Assembly (NCBI GenBank): GCA_020740775.1
Contig: JAHEWK010000008.1
Span: 1,426,001 to 1,490,000 of the forward strand
Reading direction: 5' to 3'
DNA length: 64,000 nt
From: Ilyonectria destructans
Lineage: Eukaryota; Ascomycota; Sordariomycetes; Hypocreales; Nectriaceae
The notes under the pieces were generated by a model, which was given only the letters and a program-made list of their open reading frames with translations, was not told the origin of the DNA and did not search any database. The translations under genes were made by a program, and so were the position numbers. The number at the start of each line of letters is the position of its first letter. The first letter of the stretch is position 1. Shown here in pieces: positions 11,500-23,353 of the stretch.

Positions 11500-12723
11500 A
11501 TGGTCAAAATCGCAGTTGCTGGTGGCTCGGGCGGTATGACACTCAGAATCCGGCACAGCGTAAGCTCCCATGCTAACATTTCCTTACAGAAGTTGCCCAT
11601 GAAATCATCGATGCTTTATTAGCTGCTAGGAAGCACGATATTACTATACTGTGTAGGACTGTGAGGATGCAACCTGAGACTGTGTCATCCGTAAGTGCGA
11701 TACTAATGTATCATAGAAACCTTCCATGGGGGACAGTATGCCTAGTGTCACCTGGCGTGCTGTAAACTATGACGACAAGATCAATCTAGTAGATGCCTTG
11801 CAGGGAACTCACACCGTCTTATCTTTCATCCAGGTTATGAAGGATCACGGGAACAAGTCCCAGAAGAACCTGATCGACGCCGCCATCACTGCCGGAGTGA
11901 ACCGATTTGCACCGAGCGAATGGGGAAGGTGAGTTAAAAATGGTGTGGAGTGCAAGGGCAATTTCTAATCATCTCAAAGTGGCGGAACTGCGGGAATGCC
12001 TTGGTGGACAGGGAAGGGAGAGGTCAGAGAGTATCTCAAGAAGGTGAACGAGAATGGAAAGGTTAAGGCTTCATTTCATATTCATCGATGTTGGACTCAT
12101 TCTGACCCGCTCCTCAGGTCCTCGGATATACTCTGTTCCAACCCGGCTTGTTCTTGGACTATCTGGCATCTCCGTACAAGACGGCCAAATACGTCACTCC
12201 GCTGAACACCATGATTGACTTCCAGAACCGGCGTGCAATTGTAGTTGACGGCCATGACAGTATCATGACTTTCACTACTGTCCAAGATCTTGCCGCAGTT
12301 GTTGCTAGAGCAGTCGAATACGAGGGCGAGTGGCCCGTGAATGGTGGTATTTGCGGCAATAAAGTCACCGTCTCACAGATTCTCGAGATTGGCGAGAAAG
12401 TTCGAGGTACGCCTAAATCCACCCACAATAGAAAATAGTGCTGCTAACACGAGATTATAGGCTGCCCGTTTGCCATCGAGAATGTCAAACTCGAGGATCT
12501 CGAAGCTGGGAATCTCAAGTCATCATGGACATTGGAAACTCATCACCCAAGCGTCAGCAAGGAACAAGCCGAAAATCTGGTGAAGACTGTTCTCATAGGT
12601 ACTCTACTGAGCAGTGCAAAGGGTGCATGGACTATCTCAGACGAGTTCAACCAGCTCCTTCCCGACTATCAGTTCACTCAGATAGAGGAATTCCTCGCTG
12701 AAATTTGGGCCGGAAAGCCATAG
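11500..12723 (+). CDS. NmrA-like / isoflavone-reductase-like NAD(P)-dependent oxidoreductase
   Basis: Six exons (11500-11533, 11590-11660, 11717-11928, 11980-12061, 12118-12406, 12461-12723) give 316 residues. All five introns are GT-AG and 51-57 nt long. The N-terminus MVKIAVAGGSGEVA is a Rossmann dinucleotide-binding loop. Family-typical blocks follow: HTVLSFIQVM, KNLIDAAITAGVNRFAPSEWG, GYTLFQPGLFLDYLASP, and a C-terminal PDYQFTQIEEFLAEIW. The sequence belongs to the fungal CipA/isoflavone-reductase branch of the atypical short-chain dehydrogenases. These are cytosolic and usually act as reductases in specialised metabolism or as redox sensors; the substrate is unknown. Divergence from the AflR-like regulator suggests co-regulation. 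Without splicing the gene appears only as fragments. Confidence 0.9.
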
Positions 12724-15712
12724 TGATCAAAAATCCCACAGTGTGTTCAAACAGGGCTCGTATTAATAAATGACTAGCTCAATAGTTCCTCTCCTTTGTA
12801 GTGATTGTGTTGCAACCTCTTTGAAAGAAAGTAGGTAGAAAGGTTACCTCCGAATAGGATGTCATCGGATGTGATCTGTAGTTCTGCGCAAGATCCAGGA
12901 CTTTGGGTAATTACTTAAGACGCTCTAAGAGCTTGGAAGTGGGGACTAGAACAGGGGCGAAATCCTCACGCATCGGGACCTACGCCTCGACCTCAAGTCT
13001 CCGGGATCCGGGATCCGGGGTCTTTCGGACCGAACCACCTCCCGCGGCTCCAGAGGCTGCCGCAGACCCCAATCACGTGTATCTTTGGGACTATTCCTTG
13101 GGTTTTGTTATATTAGAGTCCAATAGCTTTTATTCCTCATCCCTTATGACTCCAGAGCGCTAAGCATTTGCAAAACATCTACGGCAGTCTGGTATAGCTG
13201 ATTCTGGAAGAAATTCAATGCCTATAGTCGAGTTCGCCCTTGTAGGTACTGCTTTCGGCAGTCTCGAATACTGTTTCTCATCTTAATACCTAAAACCAAT
13301 CACAAACCAGATGAACACCCCCACTCGTCGGATCGATTGGGACGGCGATTATAACAATTCGCCGATCCGGACTTTGATAGAAAGCTTTATGAAACCGTTG
13401 ACTAGAAAGCCACCGAGGCATGTAAAGGGAGACCACGTGTAAAATTCAACGGAGTGTTCCGAGGCAAATATGCATGTGTACACGCGCAAGAAATTTGCTG
13501 ATATTAATAAATAGCACGATGAATGGAAGGACGCTACAATGGATCATTCATTTCTGCGGACTTCTTGAATGAAGGAACGAATTTTGAGTAGACGACACAA
13601 TTTTCCGGGCTGTTTTAAAGGTCGTGGAACTCAGGAAGACACTCTTCACTCAAGAACTGGTGCCCACTCACATTTGCCAGCTCGCGTAACGAGTGATTTA
13701 ATGGATTTAATGATAGCTGAAACACATAAAGGGGAAGCCAACCTACTCAGATCTGCACTAATGCAGCCGTAACATGATCTGATTGTTTTTGTCTACAAAG
13801 AAGGTCCGAGTCAAAGCTTAAAGGTGTCTGTTCACTGGTTGACAAGTGGCACAAAAGGACTCTGGGTGCCACACTATTTGAAAAGAACCGCTGAAGGAAG
13901 ATTGAGAACACGCGGCTTCGTGAGCTCGGTAAGTAGGTCTCTAGAAATTAAAACACTGCGGGGGGCGGACTCCTTCCTATCTTGTGAATTTTAACTTGCT
14001 GATGATATGTTGAGGTTTTTGAGTTGACCTTGAATGTACAAAGGTCTCCATGACACGATCTCATAATTGAACGATGGCTCACCTCCGGCTCAACCATGAG
14101 GCCACCTCGGCCTAACTTTCGTCTGCTCTCGGCCCAATTCTTTCTCCTGCTGAATAATCCGCATTCGACCGGTGCCTAAGTGTGGTCAGAGAACTGCCAT
14201 TTGTTAGACGAAGCCGATAAGGGTGGGGGAATATTGCCAAATTTGGAACGTATGGGTGGGAGGAGAGATCAGTCATATCTCATTTCAGGGCGTCCTGAGG
14301 TTATATCTTCCTCTAAGGGCAATGTCATACAACTGCAATGAAGACCGAGGCTATCAAGCCAGGAAACCTGTTGATCACTCGGAGACGTAAGAGTCCGAGA
14401 CCCCGCGACCATGGAACTGAACAACGTCATCTGTCCGCCATTTTAAATCATGCTCTGATCAGACATATCTCCCCGCCCTTCCAATAGCTTACTGCGTATT
14501 GGTCTCGAGTCCGGATTCTGACCGAAACCTCCGAGTGGGCTGCCGAAGAAGGAGGGAACTCATCATCGTGTGTCTCAATCTGGCAAAGTTCACCCCGCAA
14601 TATAGACCCTGCATCTAATGATCGTCACAAATCTAGACCGTGAACCGGAAAACCCCCAGCCGGTCTAGGGCTGACCGGGATGATTGAAGCCGGATGCCGG
14701 ATTTCTGTGGTATTGACCTTGACAGTAAGGTGAACGCCACCTTATTAAGCCGAGGTCATACTCCGTTGAGGCAGCACTAAGCAAGACTGCTTGCCTAGTG
14801 TGGCCAGTAAAATATCTTCTTGCATCTGGTGATGGTGACCTTGCCGGTCATATCAGCCCTTTGGCGCCCGTTCCACCTAAAATACTTCCAATGATGTACA
14901 CAATCTTTGAATGATAGGAGTGCTAATTGGTCTCCTATCCCTTTGACTGTCGTAAGCCTCCACCTCCGTACCTGGCCCCACAGAGTCCCAGCAGATGGTG
15001 ATTGACGCAGAGGAACCTGTGGCAATAGCAGCAACGGTGTGGTTTGCGCTGTTCAATGTAGATTTTCGTAGCGCCTAGGATGGATTAGACTTTTGCTGCC
15101 ACCTAATTTGTGTGGCCGCTTGAGTACCTCTCAGATATTCTTAACTGGCTGGACATCCTGGTAGTGACCACACTGGAGGTTTACGACAGTCAAAAAGATA
15201 ATAACGGTATTAAAACTAGGAGGTGTGGAGCCTCGAGGTCCATGCGGGCGAAAATGCGGGGGATCGTTGAAGCTACTCTAGATCTTCCGGCTATATTCCA
15301 CATTGGGCGATTCACCCTCGGCCCGCCCTTCTGTACTATGAAGTGCAGTTCGTAACAGCTGAATGACACAGAATGATAGATGTAATTCAAGGGTTGGGTG
15401 AGGCTAGGGGCTCATTGAAGTCTCTTCGTGTGTCTACAAATAAAGCGAGCTCGTCCTCCTCGGTTATCAATGGGGTCCTTTGATGATTATCTTCAATCGG
15501 ATTCCAGACTCTCTGGAGCCATTTTCACTTTCCCACCTTTCTTACATTTGTTAAAACCCGAAGATAACTCTCTGCCAGCTGAGTCGTGTCTGTCCGTTGC
15601 CCGCAGACTCCGGTTATGGTTGGTTAGCTTCTCTTGCTTTCAAAACCTCCGGTCCACATCTCGATAAGCAAAGACAACAAGACCCTGAGTAGAGCTCGAG
15701 CCCATCTCCAAA
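12724..15712. other. Gene-free region with several palindromic GC-rich patches
   Basis: About 3 kb between the NmrA-like and DUF3712 genes. No ORF here resembles a protein. Distinct patches stand out. At 13001-13079 are tandem CCGGGAT units, TTCGG-A-CCGAA, CCGCGG and CACGTG. CCACGTG lies at 13433-13439. CTCGGA-N10-TCCGAG occupies 14378-14399. CTAGACCG-N20-CGGTCTAG occupies 14633-14668, with several CCGG elements after it. These could be regulator sites or relics. No cluster gene was found in the space. Confidence 0.5.
14633..14668. repeat. 8-bp inverted repeat in a CCGG-rich patch
   Basis: CTAGACCG at 14633-14640 is repeated inverted as CGGTCTAG at 14661-14668. The 20-bp loop and the following 40 bp contain five CCGG or CCGGA elements. 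CGG/CCG pairs are the usual half-sites of Zn(II)2Cys6 proteins, so it may be a binding region, but no downstream gene start is near. Confidence 0.4.
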
Positions 15713-16928
15713 ATGAGTGATAAAGTCGAAGTTTCCCAGTACGAGGAAGCTCCTGTGGCGCTAGGCAAGCGAAAGCGTCGCACCCGGCATTTGAAGAAAT
15801 TCTGGTGGGCCTATTTAGCTGGTCTCGTCTGCATCATCGTTCTGGTTGTGCCCTTGATGTAAGTATTGGATCAATAATGCTTCGAAACAACCAGGTTTAA
15901 CTGATTCTAGACTCTTGGTGGCAATTCCGAAACTTGCACAGTCCAAGATAAATTCTGCTAAATTCCACATCGACGGCATCACCATCACCAAGACGCGCAC
16001 CAAAACGATGACAGTCGCTCTGAATGCGAGCATGGGAGTCACCGGTACCGCTGGCCTTAAAGCTACCATTGCCCAGTTCCCTGCAGAGCTGTACCTTGCA
16101 GACCTCGAGCCTTACACGACATTCCTCACCCTCGACTTCCCCAAGACATCGGCCTCCTCCCACATCAACCTCAACATCACCCAAGACATCGAAATCCAAA
16201 ATATGGAGGCATTCACTACCTTTGCTGCATGGTTGCTAGGGAAAGAGACCTTGAACCTCGGAATGAGGGGTAAGACTTCCATCCGTGTCCGCGGCATCTC
16301 CCGCAACTATGGTATATCCTTCAAGAAGTCCATAGAACTGAAAGGTAAGAGTTCCTCAAGGAGAACTGTCACTGCGCTTAGCAAAGCTAACCCTTATAGG
16401 CGTCAATCAATTCAAGGGCTTGGATGTCACCGATACCTCAATTTCTCTGCAGCCTGACAAGAAAGGAGATAACTTCCATGGTTGGGTTAACATCCCTAAT
16501 CCCTCCATCCTTCAGGTCGAAATCGTAAGTACTAACCCTTTATACCCTCACCTCCCCCTTTCCTTTATTGAAACAACACTGGGACGCATTCTAATCGGCA
16601 CTTGCAGGGAACTCTTTCCTTTATCCCTTTTGTTGACGGGGTGAATCTTGGCACTGCTTCTGTCGATGGCTTGACGCTGTACCCCGGTATCAACAACGTC
16701 AGCATGCGTGCAAACATCAGCCAAGCGCCTGTTCTCGCTGCCGTGACCAAGAAGCCCACGTGCAAGACTGGACTTCTTCCGTTCCAACTACAGGTTAAGA
16801 GTGCAGTGAACGACGGCGAAAACCTCCCCTACTTTACAAATGCGCTAGCGGGGGCGAATCTGACAGTGGACATCAATATTGGAGAGACTCTTGAGAAGGA
16901 TTTGAATATGACTTTGAGCTGTAGTTGA
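15713..16928 (+). CDS. DUF3712-family single-pass membrane protein
   Basis: Four exons (15713-15858, 15911-16344, 16400-16524, 16608-16928) give 341 residues. A short basic cytoplasmic N-terminus (GKRKRRTRHLKK) precedes one membrane helix at about 31-54. A long extracytoplasmic beta-rich region follows, with repeated conserved stretches such as FHIDGITIT, TFLTLDFPKTSA, DTSISLQPD and VDGLTLYPGINNVSMRANIS, and several N-glycosylation sequons. This matches the fungal DUF3712 family, which is widespread and has LEA-like folds but no settled biochemical role. It is probably in the plasma or vacuolar membrane. It lies tail to tail with the ABCC gene (369 bp), so the two do not share a promoter. Confidence 0.85.
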
Positions 16929-17297
16929 AGCAGTGGTTAGGTCTAATTACACCTCTAAACTGAATATAATCAACCCTGGATACCCACTAAGGCAAAGCCT
17001 GAATATTTACAGTAATACAAATTCAATGATGCACTCTTCCCTTCTCGATGTTCACAGGTATTCTAAAATGTAGATTTGTAATGCTGTATTTTGAGGCCCC
17101 GACCGTAGTATATTCTGATCTAATAGGGTATTTTAAATCTCCACAGCCCCAGTTGAGGCCCCCAGATTAGGCGCAGCCCAAGCTTGAAAGTTATTATTAC
17201 AGGTTGAAGTTGCTTGGCCCCCCTCCCTGCTTTAGGTGTTGGCCTAGCAGTAGCAAAGTACTAAAAAAGCCCGGTCCTCCACACTGCCAATGGCCTA
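16929..17297. other. Convergent 3' region
   Basis: 369 bp between the DUF3712 and ABCC stops. AT-rich at first, then a short C-rich stretch near 17215-17225. No gene seen. Confidence 0.5.
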
Positions 17298-20200
17298 TCA
17301 ATTATCACTAGGACTCGGTCTCTTACTCTGATCGGCATGGTAAAGCCTTGAAAAGGCGCCCATCTCGTTGGCCAGTAACTCCTGAGGTGCACCAAACTCT
17401 ACCAATGTGCCCCTATCGAGGACGGCGATTTTATCAAAGTCAAGCAGCGTATCGAGTCGATGAGCAATCATTATGATTGTGCAGTTCGAAAACTCTGATC
17501 GGATCACCTCCTGGATCCTGGCGTCCGTCTGACTATCAACGCTGTAATGCACGTCAGCTTCACCCAGCTTAGAGAGAACAGCGAGGGGAATTTACCTGCT
17601 CGTGGGCTCATCAAGAATAAGCAGAGGACTTTCCTTCAGTAGTGCACGAGCAAGACAGAAGAGCTGGCGTTGGCCGTGAGACAGGAAGTTCTCGTTCATC
17701 CTTTCATCCAAGGGGTTCTTACCCTCCCCAACTCTGGCTTTAATCACCGACCAAATGCCAACACGCTCAAGTGCTCTGGTGATGGCCTCATCTGAATATC
17801 TTCCTATAGGATCTGCGTTGAACCGAATGCTGTCACTGAACAGAAATGGATCTTGCGTAAGACAGCTCAGCTTCTCACGGATCATTGGGCGCGATACTTT
17901 AGTCAAGTCCTCGCCGTCTAGAGTGATCTGACCTCCAACAATATCCGCCATTTGAAGAAGCGCTTGGACAAATGAGCTTTTACCGCTACCGCTACGGCCG
18001 CACAGCCCAAGCTTTTCCCCATGCTTGATGCTAAAGGAGAGTCCGCGCAGGATGGGATCGGCAGTTTCACTTTCCAGTTAGCTATGCCTTTGCCCAGAAA
18101 TTGATAGTGACTTACTCATATTGAACCGACAGGTTATGTACCTCCAATGTACCTTGGGAAGGCCAACCATCCGTAGGTTGACTATTTTCCCTAGGCTCCA
18201 GCTCCGTGGGTGTCTTTTCAGAGAAGGCCCGAATCCTAGTAATGGCCCCCAAAGAGGTTTCCAGGATGGACCAGTACAAAATGATACCTTTCATGTTGCT
18301 TCCTAAGCGCATCATGTTGACAAGTGCAACACCCAATAGCGACGGATTGACTTTATCCCGCAGCGTGACCGCAAAAACAACAAGAATGATGGTGAGAAAG
18401 GCAACTACCATGTCCAAGACTAGGGTTAACCATCTTTGGATGCAGTTGAGCAAGTAGGCGGGTTTCTGAGCATCGTCTAATCGGGTCATATTCTTATCAG
18501 CATATGGCTGGACCCAACCAAAGGCACGAATCGTGGTCAGGCCGTGGATGGATTCCAGGAAATGAGAGAACAGCGGAGCTTTTTGTTCAATCCTAAGACG
18601 TCCCCGTCAGTATTTTATGACCATGTAGAACTCGAGGGCGTACTCTAAAATACGAAGTTGCTTTGATGTCCGGACGTAGAATCGTTGGATGAGGACGAGT
18701 GTGGCAACGACAAATGGTATCGAAATAGCAAACCAGCTAACCGCTGCCATGGCAAGACCAGCGGCGCCTATACACGCAGTAATCTCTGAGGGACCAAGTT
18801 AGATGACTTCACTCTGTGCCTAACCAAGATATCACTCACCAAAAATGAACACAGCAAGCGCAACGGGGAGGACTATGTCCACGTATCGTAAATCCTGACT
18901 AAATCTATGACAGTTAGCAAGGTCTCCAACATCCGATACTGTGGGATAGATACCGATTGACCAAAGATCCGGTCTCAATGTTGGACAGGAACTTCATAGG
19001 GGCACTATCCACGTGTTAGTCGACGTATCACCTGTGTCTTTGAACATCCATCATACTTCATCACCGCGTCCAACATTCTCTTATGCAAAGTCCTCCCACT
19101 TGTTGGCCCAACTATCAGAAGGAAGAGACTAGAGAGCAATTAGTGAGGCTATAGAATCTCGGGCGAGTATCTTACGCAATAGCCATCGTTATGAGGACGC
19201 CTTCCAAAAGCGACAACACAGCATAGATACTCAACCAGTACCCAAGATCATCGCTGTTATGTCCTTTGCCATTGCCCCACCATGTGATCCAAACATCTAT
19301 AAAATAAGGTTAGAAGTCAATACACTCAATGTGGACAGGGAGCTCACATCTGAATGTGCCAATAACACCTGAAGAAACAGTGAACAGAACCTGCATAGCA
19401 ACGTTATGCGCCCGCATTGCCTTGCAGTAGTACAAGAAGACACTGGAGTCACTTGGGAGAGTTTGATCTTCGCCACTTTTCGCGGTGCTTGGTTTGGAGT
19501 TCTTGGTCTCTGTATCGTAACCTGAACCGAGCAACGGTTTCTCTTCTTCATCATCACTGAAATGACTTGATATGTCCAGGCTTTCGACGTATCCCCCTCC
19601 AGATCGGAGATTGGCGAAGGATCCTTGCTCTACGAGCTTTCCATTCCGATCAAGGGCAATGATATAATCGGATTCGGGGAGTCGGTGGACTAGGGTAGAT
19701 TAGAATGCGTATTATCGGAGCGACGTCTTGTGTTAGACTCACCAGCGTGTGTTGCAAGGATCACGGTGGTCCCGTTCTGGCTAAGAAGGCCAGCCTTTCC
19801 AAAGACACGGCCGAACACTACTTGTTCTGTCACCTTGTCAAGCCCACTGAATACGTCATCGAAGATAGCTACAGGCTTCCTTGAATAAATCGCACGGGCG
19901 ATCGCCTTCGATACCGTTAGCTAGTCATTTCCTCGAGAACGGCGAACTCACTAATCGTTGTCTTTGGCCCCCACTAAGCTTGACTCCCTTGTCACCAACA
20001 ACAGTCAGGTCCCCTTCTGGAAGCCTTGAGAAATCAAGAGCCAGGTCGCATGCATTGATCACTGTATTGAACCAAGTACTCTCAAATTCTCGAGATTCCG
20101 CAACAATATTCGCTCGAATTGTTGCGTTCATGACCCAAGGTGTTTGATCACAAAAGGCAACATCGGGGGAGTTCAGAGAGACAACACCGTTGGACGAGGC

Positions 20201-22536
20201 GGTTTCTCCGAGGATGGCTTTGAGGAGACTCGATTTCCCAGATCCGACAGGGCCAACAACCATAGTCAGCGACCCATTAGGTTGTCGTGGGAACGAGGTG
20301 GTGATGTCTTGGAGGACGTGCTTATCGCGCCAATTGAAGTTCCCATCCACAATTGCAACATGGGCGTCATCCAAACTGGCTCTATGCAAGCTTTGCATTT
20401 CGATTACCTCTTGGACGACTCGATCTGACCTCTTGGATGGTTTGGGAGAAGCTATTTCGTTCACAACGCCACGGATGGCGCGGCTGTCAACCCTCTCCTC
20501 AAGCAACAGAAACTCCTGGATCCGCTTGAAGCATCCAAAGGCAGAAAAAGAGTGTGGAATGTTACCCACGAGCTGCGATAGTGGCTCCATCATTACGGTG
20601 AGAATTGACAACGCAGTGATCGCTTGGGAGGCTGAAAATGACTCGCTGCCGCTGAGTTTCGCAGCGATAGCATATGCGCCGAACGTAATGGCCTCTGTGA
20701 GACTGACGTTGCAGTTGGCTGTTCGCAAAGCTGTCAGAAATTCATGCAGGGCAAGACATAGTGGAAAAGAGCATACTTATGCAATTGGAGTAAACGGTTA
20801 CCCAGCGGTAGTGTATGCCTACTGCCAGTTCCTGGTCTCGCTTCAGCGCAATGAGGTCCCTGAACCGGTCCGTCAAGCCCAGCATCTTTACAGCTTTCAT
20901 TGACCCAAGGACCTCGGAGGTGAAGTTGATGCGGTCTTGAGTTGATTTCTGGTACACCGTCTGACGGGGGACCGTCATCTTGCCCACGATGCTCGAGAGG
21001 GAAATCGAGACTAGACAGGTCAGGGTGCGGCCACATATCATATCTCCATGAGAACTCACTTATCGCTGTGATGATCGGTGCCACACAAACAGCTCCGAGC
21101 TGGTCTGCCAGCATGTACATGGCAATCCCTACGGTGAGTGTATTGGCCCATGACTCGACAAGCAAGACGTGAAGTCTCTCTGTCAGTGTCTCAACATCGT
21201 TACCCATCAAAGCAACTGCAGACGATTCGTTTAGATCAGTTGTAGGCAACCTCATCATCTTGCTGTAGATCAAAGTAATAAGGCCTCCGCGGGCCATGGC
21301 GCCAGCACGGAAAGTAAGATGCTCGTACCACGCCGTCATAAGCTACGCGGTTAGTAGGTGGTATCGCTGTGGTTCATATGTGTACTTACAGCAGACCCAA
21401 TGAAGGCGAAAGCGAATCCGCCAATCAATCCGTATCCGAGGTTCATTGAAGCCTCTGTTGTTGGCGTGGAGAGAAATCGCAAAGCATTGGAGATGAGGAA
21501 AGGCTGCGAGATACTCAACGCAATAATGGCGAGACGAGGTGGCGTAATCCCAAGAAGCTCCCACTTCAAAATTCTGATTGTGGTCAGGAAGATGGATGGA
21601 TTTCTGCTGGTCTCAGTCGCTGATGTTGCAGGGTCAGCGGTAATGTTGACAGCGTCACATGTGGATTTGAGCCAACCTTTTTTCCAGGCAGTGCCAAATC
21701 TGATCGCTAGTTTGGCGGAGGAGAGCTTCTCGTAGATCTCAGGTAGGCCATTGTTAGTTAAAACAGTCCCCCAGCCGGAAATAAGTAATGAATTGAGCCA
21801 GACAAAGAGCCCGCGACTAAACGGCCCACTCGTGCTCTCTGTGGATGGAGCTTTGCTGCTTTTGATAAGAATCCTGCGCTTCTCTATCGTCTCCAAGACC
21901 AAAAGCGTGAGCTTGAACACAGCTGAAGCAGAGCTGACAGCTGCGTAGGCGACGTTAGAGGAAAGCAACCACTCGGTCCTCAGGTACACAGCGTCGAAGA
22001 GCAGCGACACGAAAAGGTACGCCGTGAGGAGAAATGATGGTCGAATAGACTTGACGTGCTCGAAGTGGGTTAGAAGTACAATTGCGAAGGCGGCAAGGAG
22101 GTTGAAGATGGCGGCGGCCAGGGAGAAGTTGGTGGTTAGCTTTTTCCTGGAAGCGACCAAGGCGAGCAGGATGACCTGCAACACTGAGTAGATGATGGAA
22201 ACAACCTAGACATGGTTAGACAGGGTGAAAGTCAGAGCCTAGAAGTTGGATATACAAGCTTGGAGGTGTATGTTGCACGGCGCTTTGCTCTATCCGAGAC
22301 TTTGAGCAGGTAGAATGCCCGAGGACCTGCTAGTAGAAAGAACACAACCGCGGGGGCCATGCTCAGAATGCTCTCTTCAAATGTAACTACTCCAAATATG
22401 AGCGCTGGTAATTCAATGCCAGGGACAGGGTCATGTCTGGCGTACGCGTGAAGTCGAATCCCCCCCGGCAACCCTCAGTCCAGACGCTGGGGCCGAAGAA
22501 TCCATCCCGACACTGATTCGAGTTATACGACTCCAT
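17298..22536 (-). CDS. Full-length ABCC (MRP-type) multidrug transporter
   Basis: Sixteen exons give 1,494 residues in one frame: 22536-22446, 22386-22256, 22205-21390, 21342-21060, 21010-20777, 20730-19952, 19905-19743, 19689-19348, 19296-19176, 19128-19057, 19004-18954, 18904-18840, 18785-18644, 18592-18116, 18069-17596 and 17541-17298. The 15 introns are all GT-AG and 46-59 nt long. The start MESYNSNQC precedes the FGPSVW...CRGGFDFT motif common at fungal ABCC N-termini. Order: N-terminal helices (TMD0), TMD1, NBD1 (Walker A GPVGSGKS near 678, LSGGQ near 770, Walker B IFDD near 795), TMD2 and NBD2 (GRSGSGKS at 1280-1287, LSHGQ at 1385-1389, LILDEP with E1410). The NBD1 Asp in place of the catalytic Glu is normal for ABCC. 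It likely exports or sequesters conjugates or metabolites at the plasma or vacuolar membrane. Substrate unknown. Confidence 0.92.
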
Positions 22537-23353
22537 GGCGTGAGTATGAGTACTAGAATGGTCCAGCAACCAAGCCGAATTACATCTATTGAGGTCTCGA
22601 ATAAATAAAAGTGAGAGTCGTCGCGTCCTATTTCTTGGATATCTGGGTGCCTAGAAATACCTGGCCCAGATCTCAATTGGAGGTAGGCTGGTAACAATGT
22701 TCATTCGCGAGACAAAAGGACCCTGCAGGTTTAGCTGCAGTTGGCGAGGGGTGTAGCCTTGTAGGGCTAGGGGCCTCGCGTACTTGCCTGAAAGGACGCG
22801 TTGCTGACAGATGATTCTTCTTATCGTGTTTTCTCTCACCGTCGGAGAGATTTATGTGTCTGGTTGGTTCGCGGTGTTGATGCTGTCAGTTCATTTTTCG
22901 GCCTGGAGCATGATGCGTCAAAATTGAGACGGCGCGACAACTGATAGCGTAAATGGCAGATACTTTAAGATCGCTAGAAAACATGGGAGATTTTATACTA
23001 ATTCCAGCCCGTCTAAGATAAATCCTAAGGCTACGAATCATGCTCTGCCGTCGTTCCCGATTGACGGAGTGGGACCATAAGAGCAACAAAAGTTCCTCGG
23101 CCAGCCATATCTGGCAGGTGGATGATCAGGGACACAGAGACTAACTAGGACGGTTCCCAAACGTCAGAGGGTCAGAAATACAAGTAAAAGAAAACAGACG
23201 TCTATTCGGGTATCAATATATGTAGGTTGTAGATTTTACCATCCAATGGCGCCATGCACATTGTTCTGCTCGTGAGCCAAACTGTGCCCAACGTAGGCAT
23301 TTTCTGTGGCTCAAGCGCGCGTGCAATCTCACTCTCTTCTCCTCTGGTGAACA
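22537..23353. other. Upstream region of the ABCC gene and 3' region of the MFS gene
   Basis: About 820 bp with no ORF resembling a protein. It must hold the ABCC promoter. No TCG-N5-CGR element was noticed here on reading. Confidence 0.45.

Noticed and set aside
11597..11716. A 26-nt GTAAGT...TAG candidate intron in the NmrA-like gene.
   Set aside because: Far below the fungal minimum intron length. The upstream GTGAGG donor gives a 56-nt intron and keeps the family sequence in frame.
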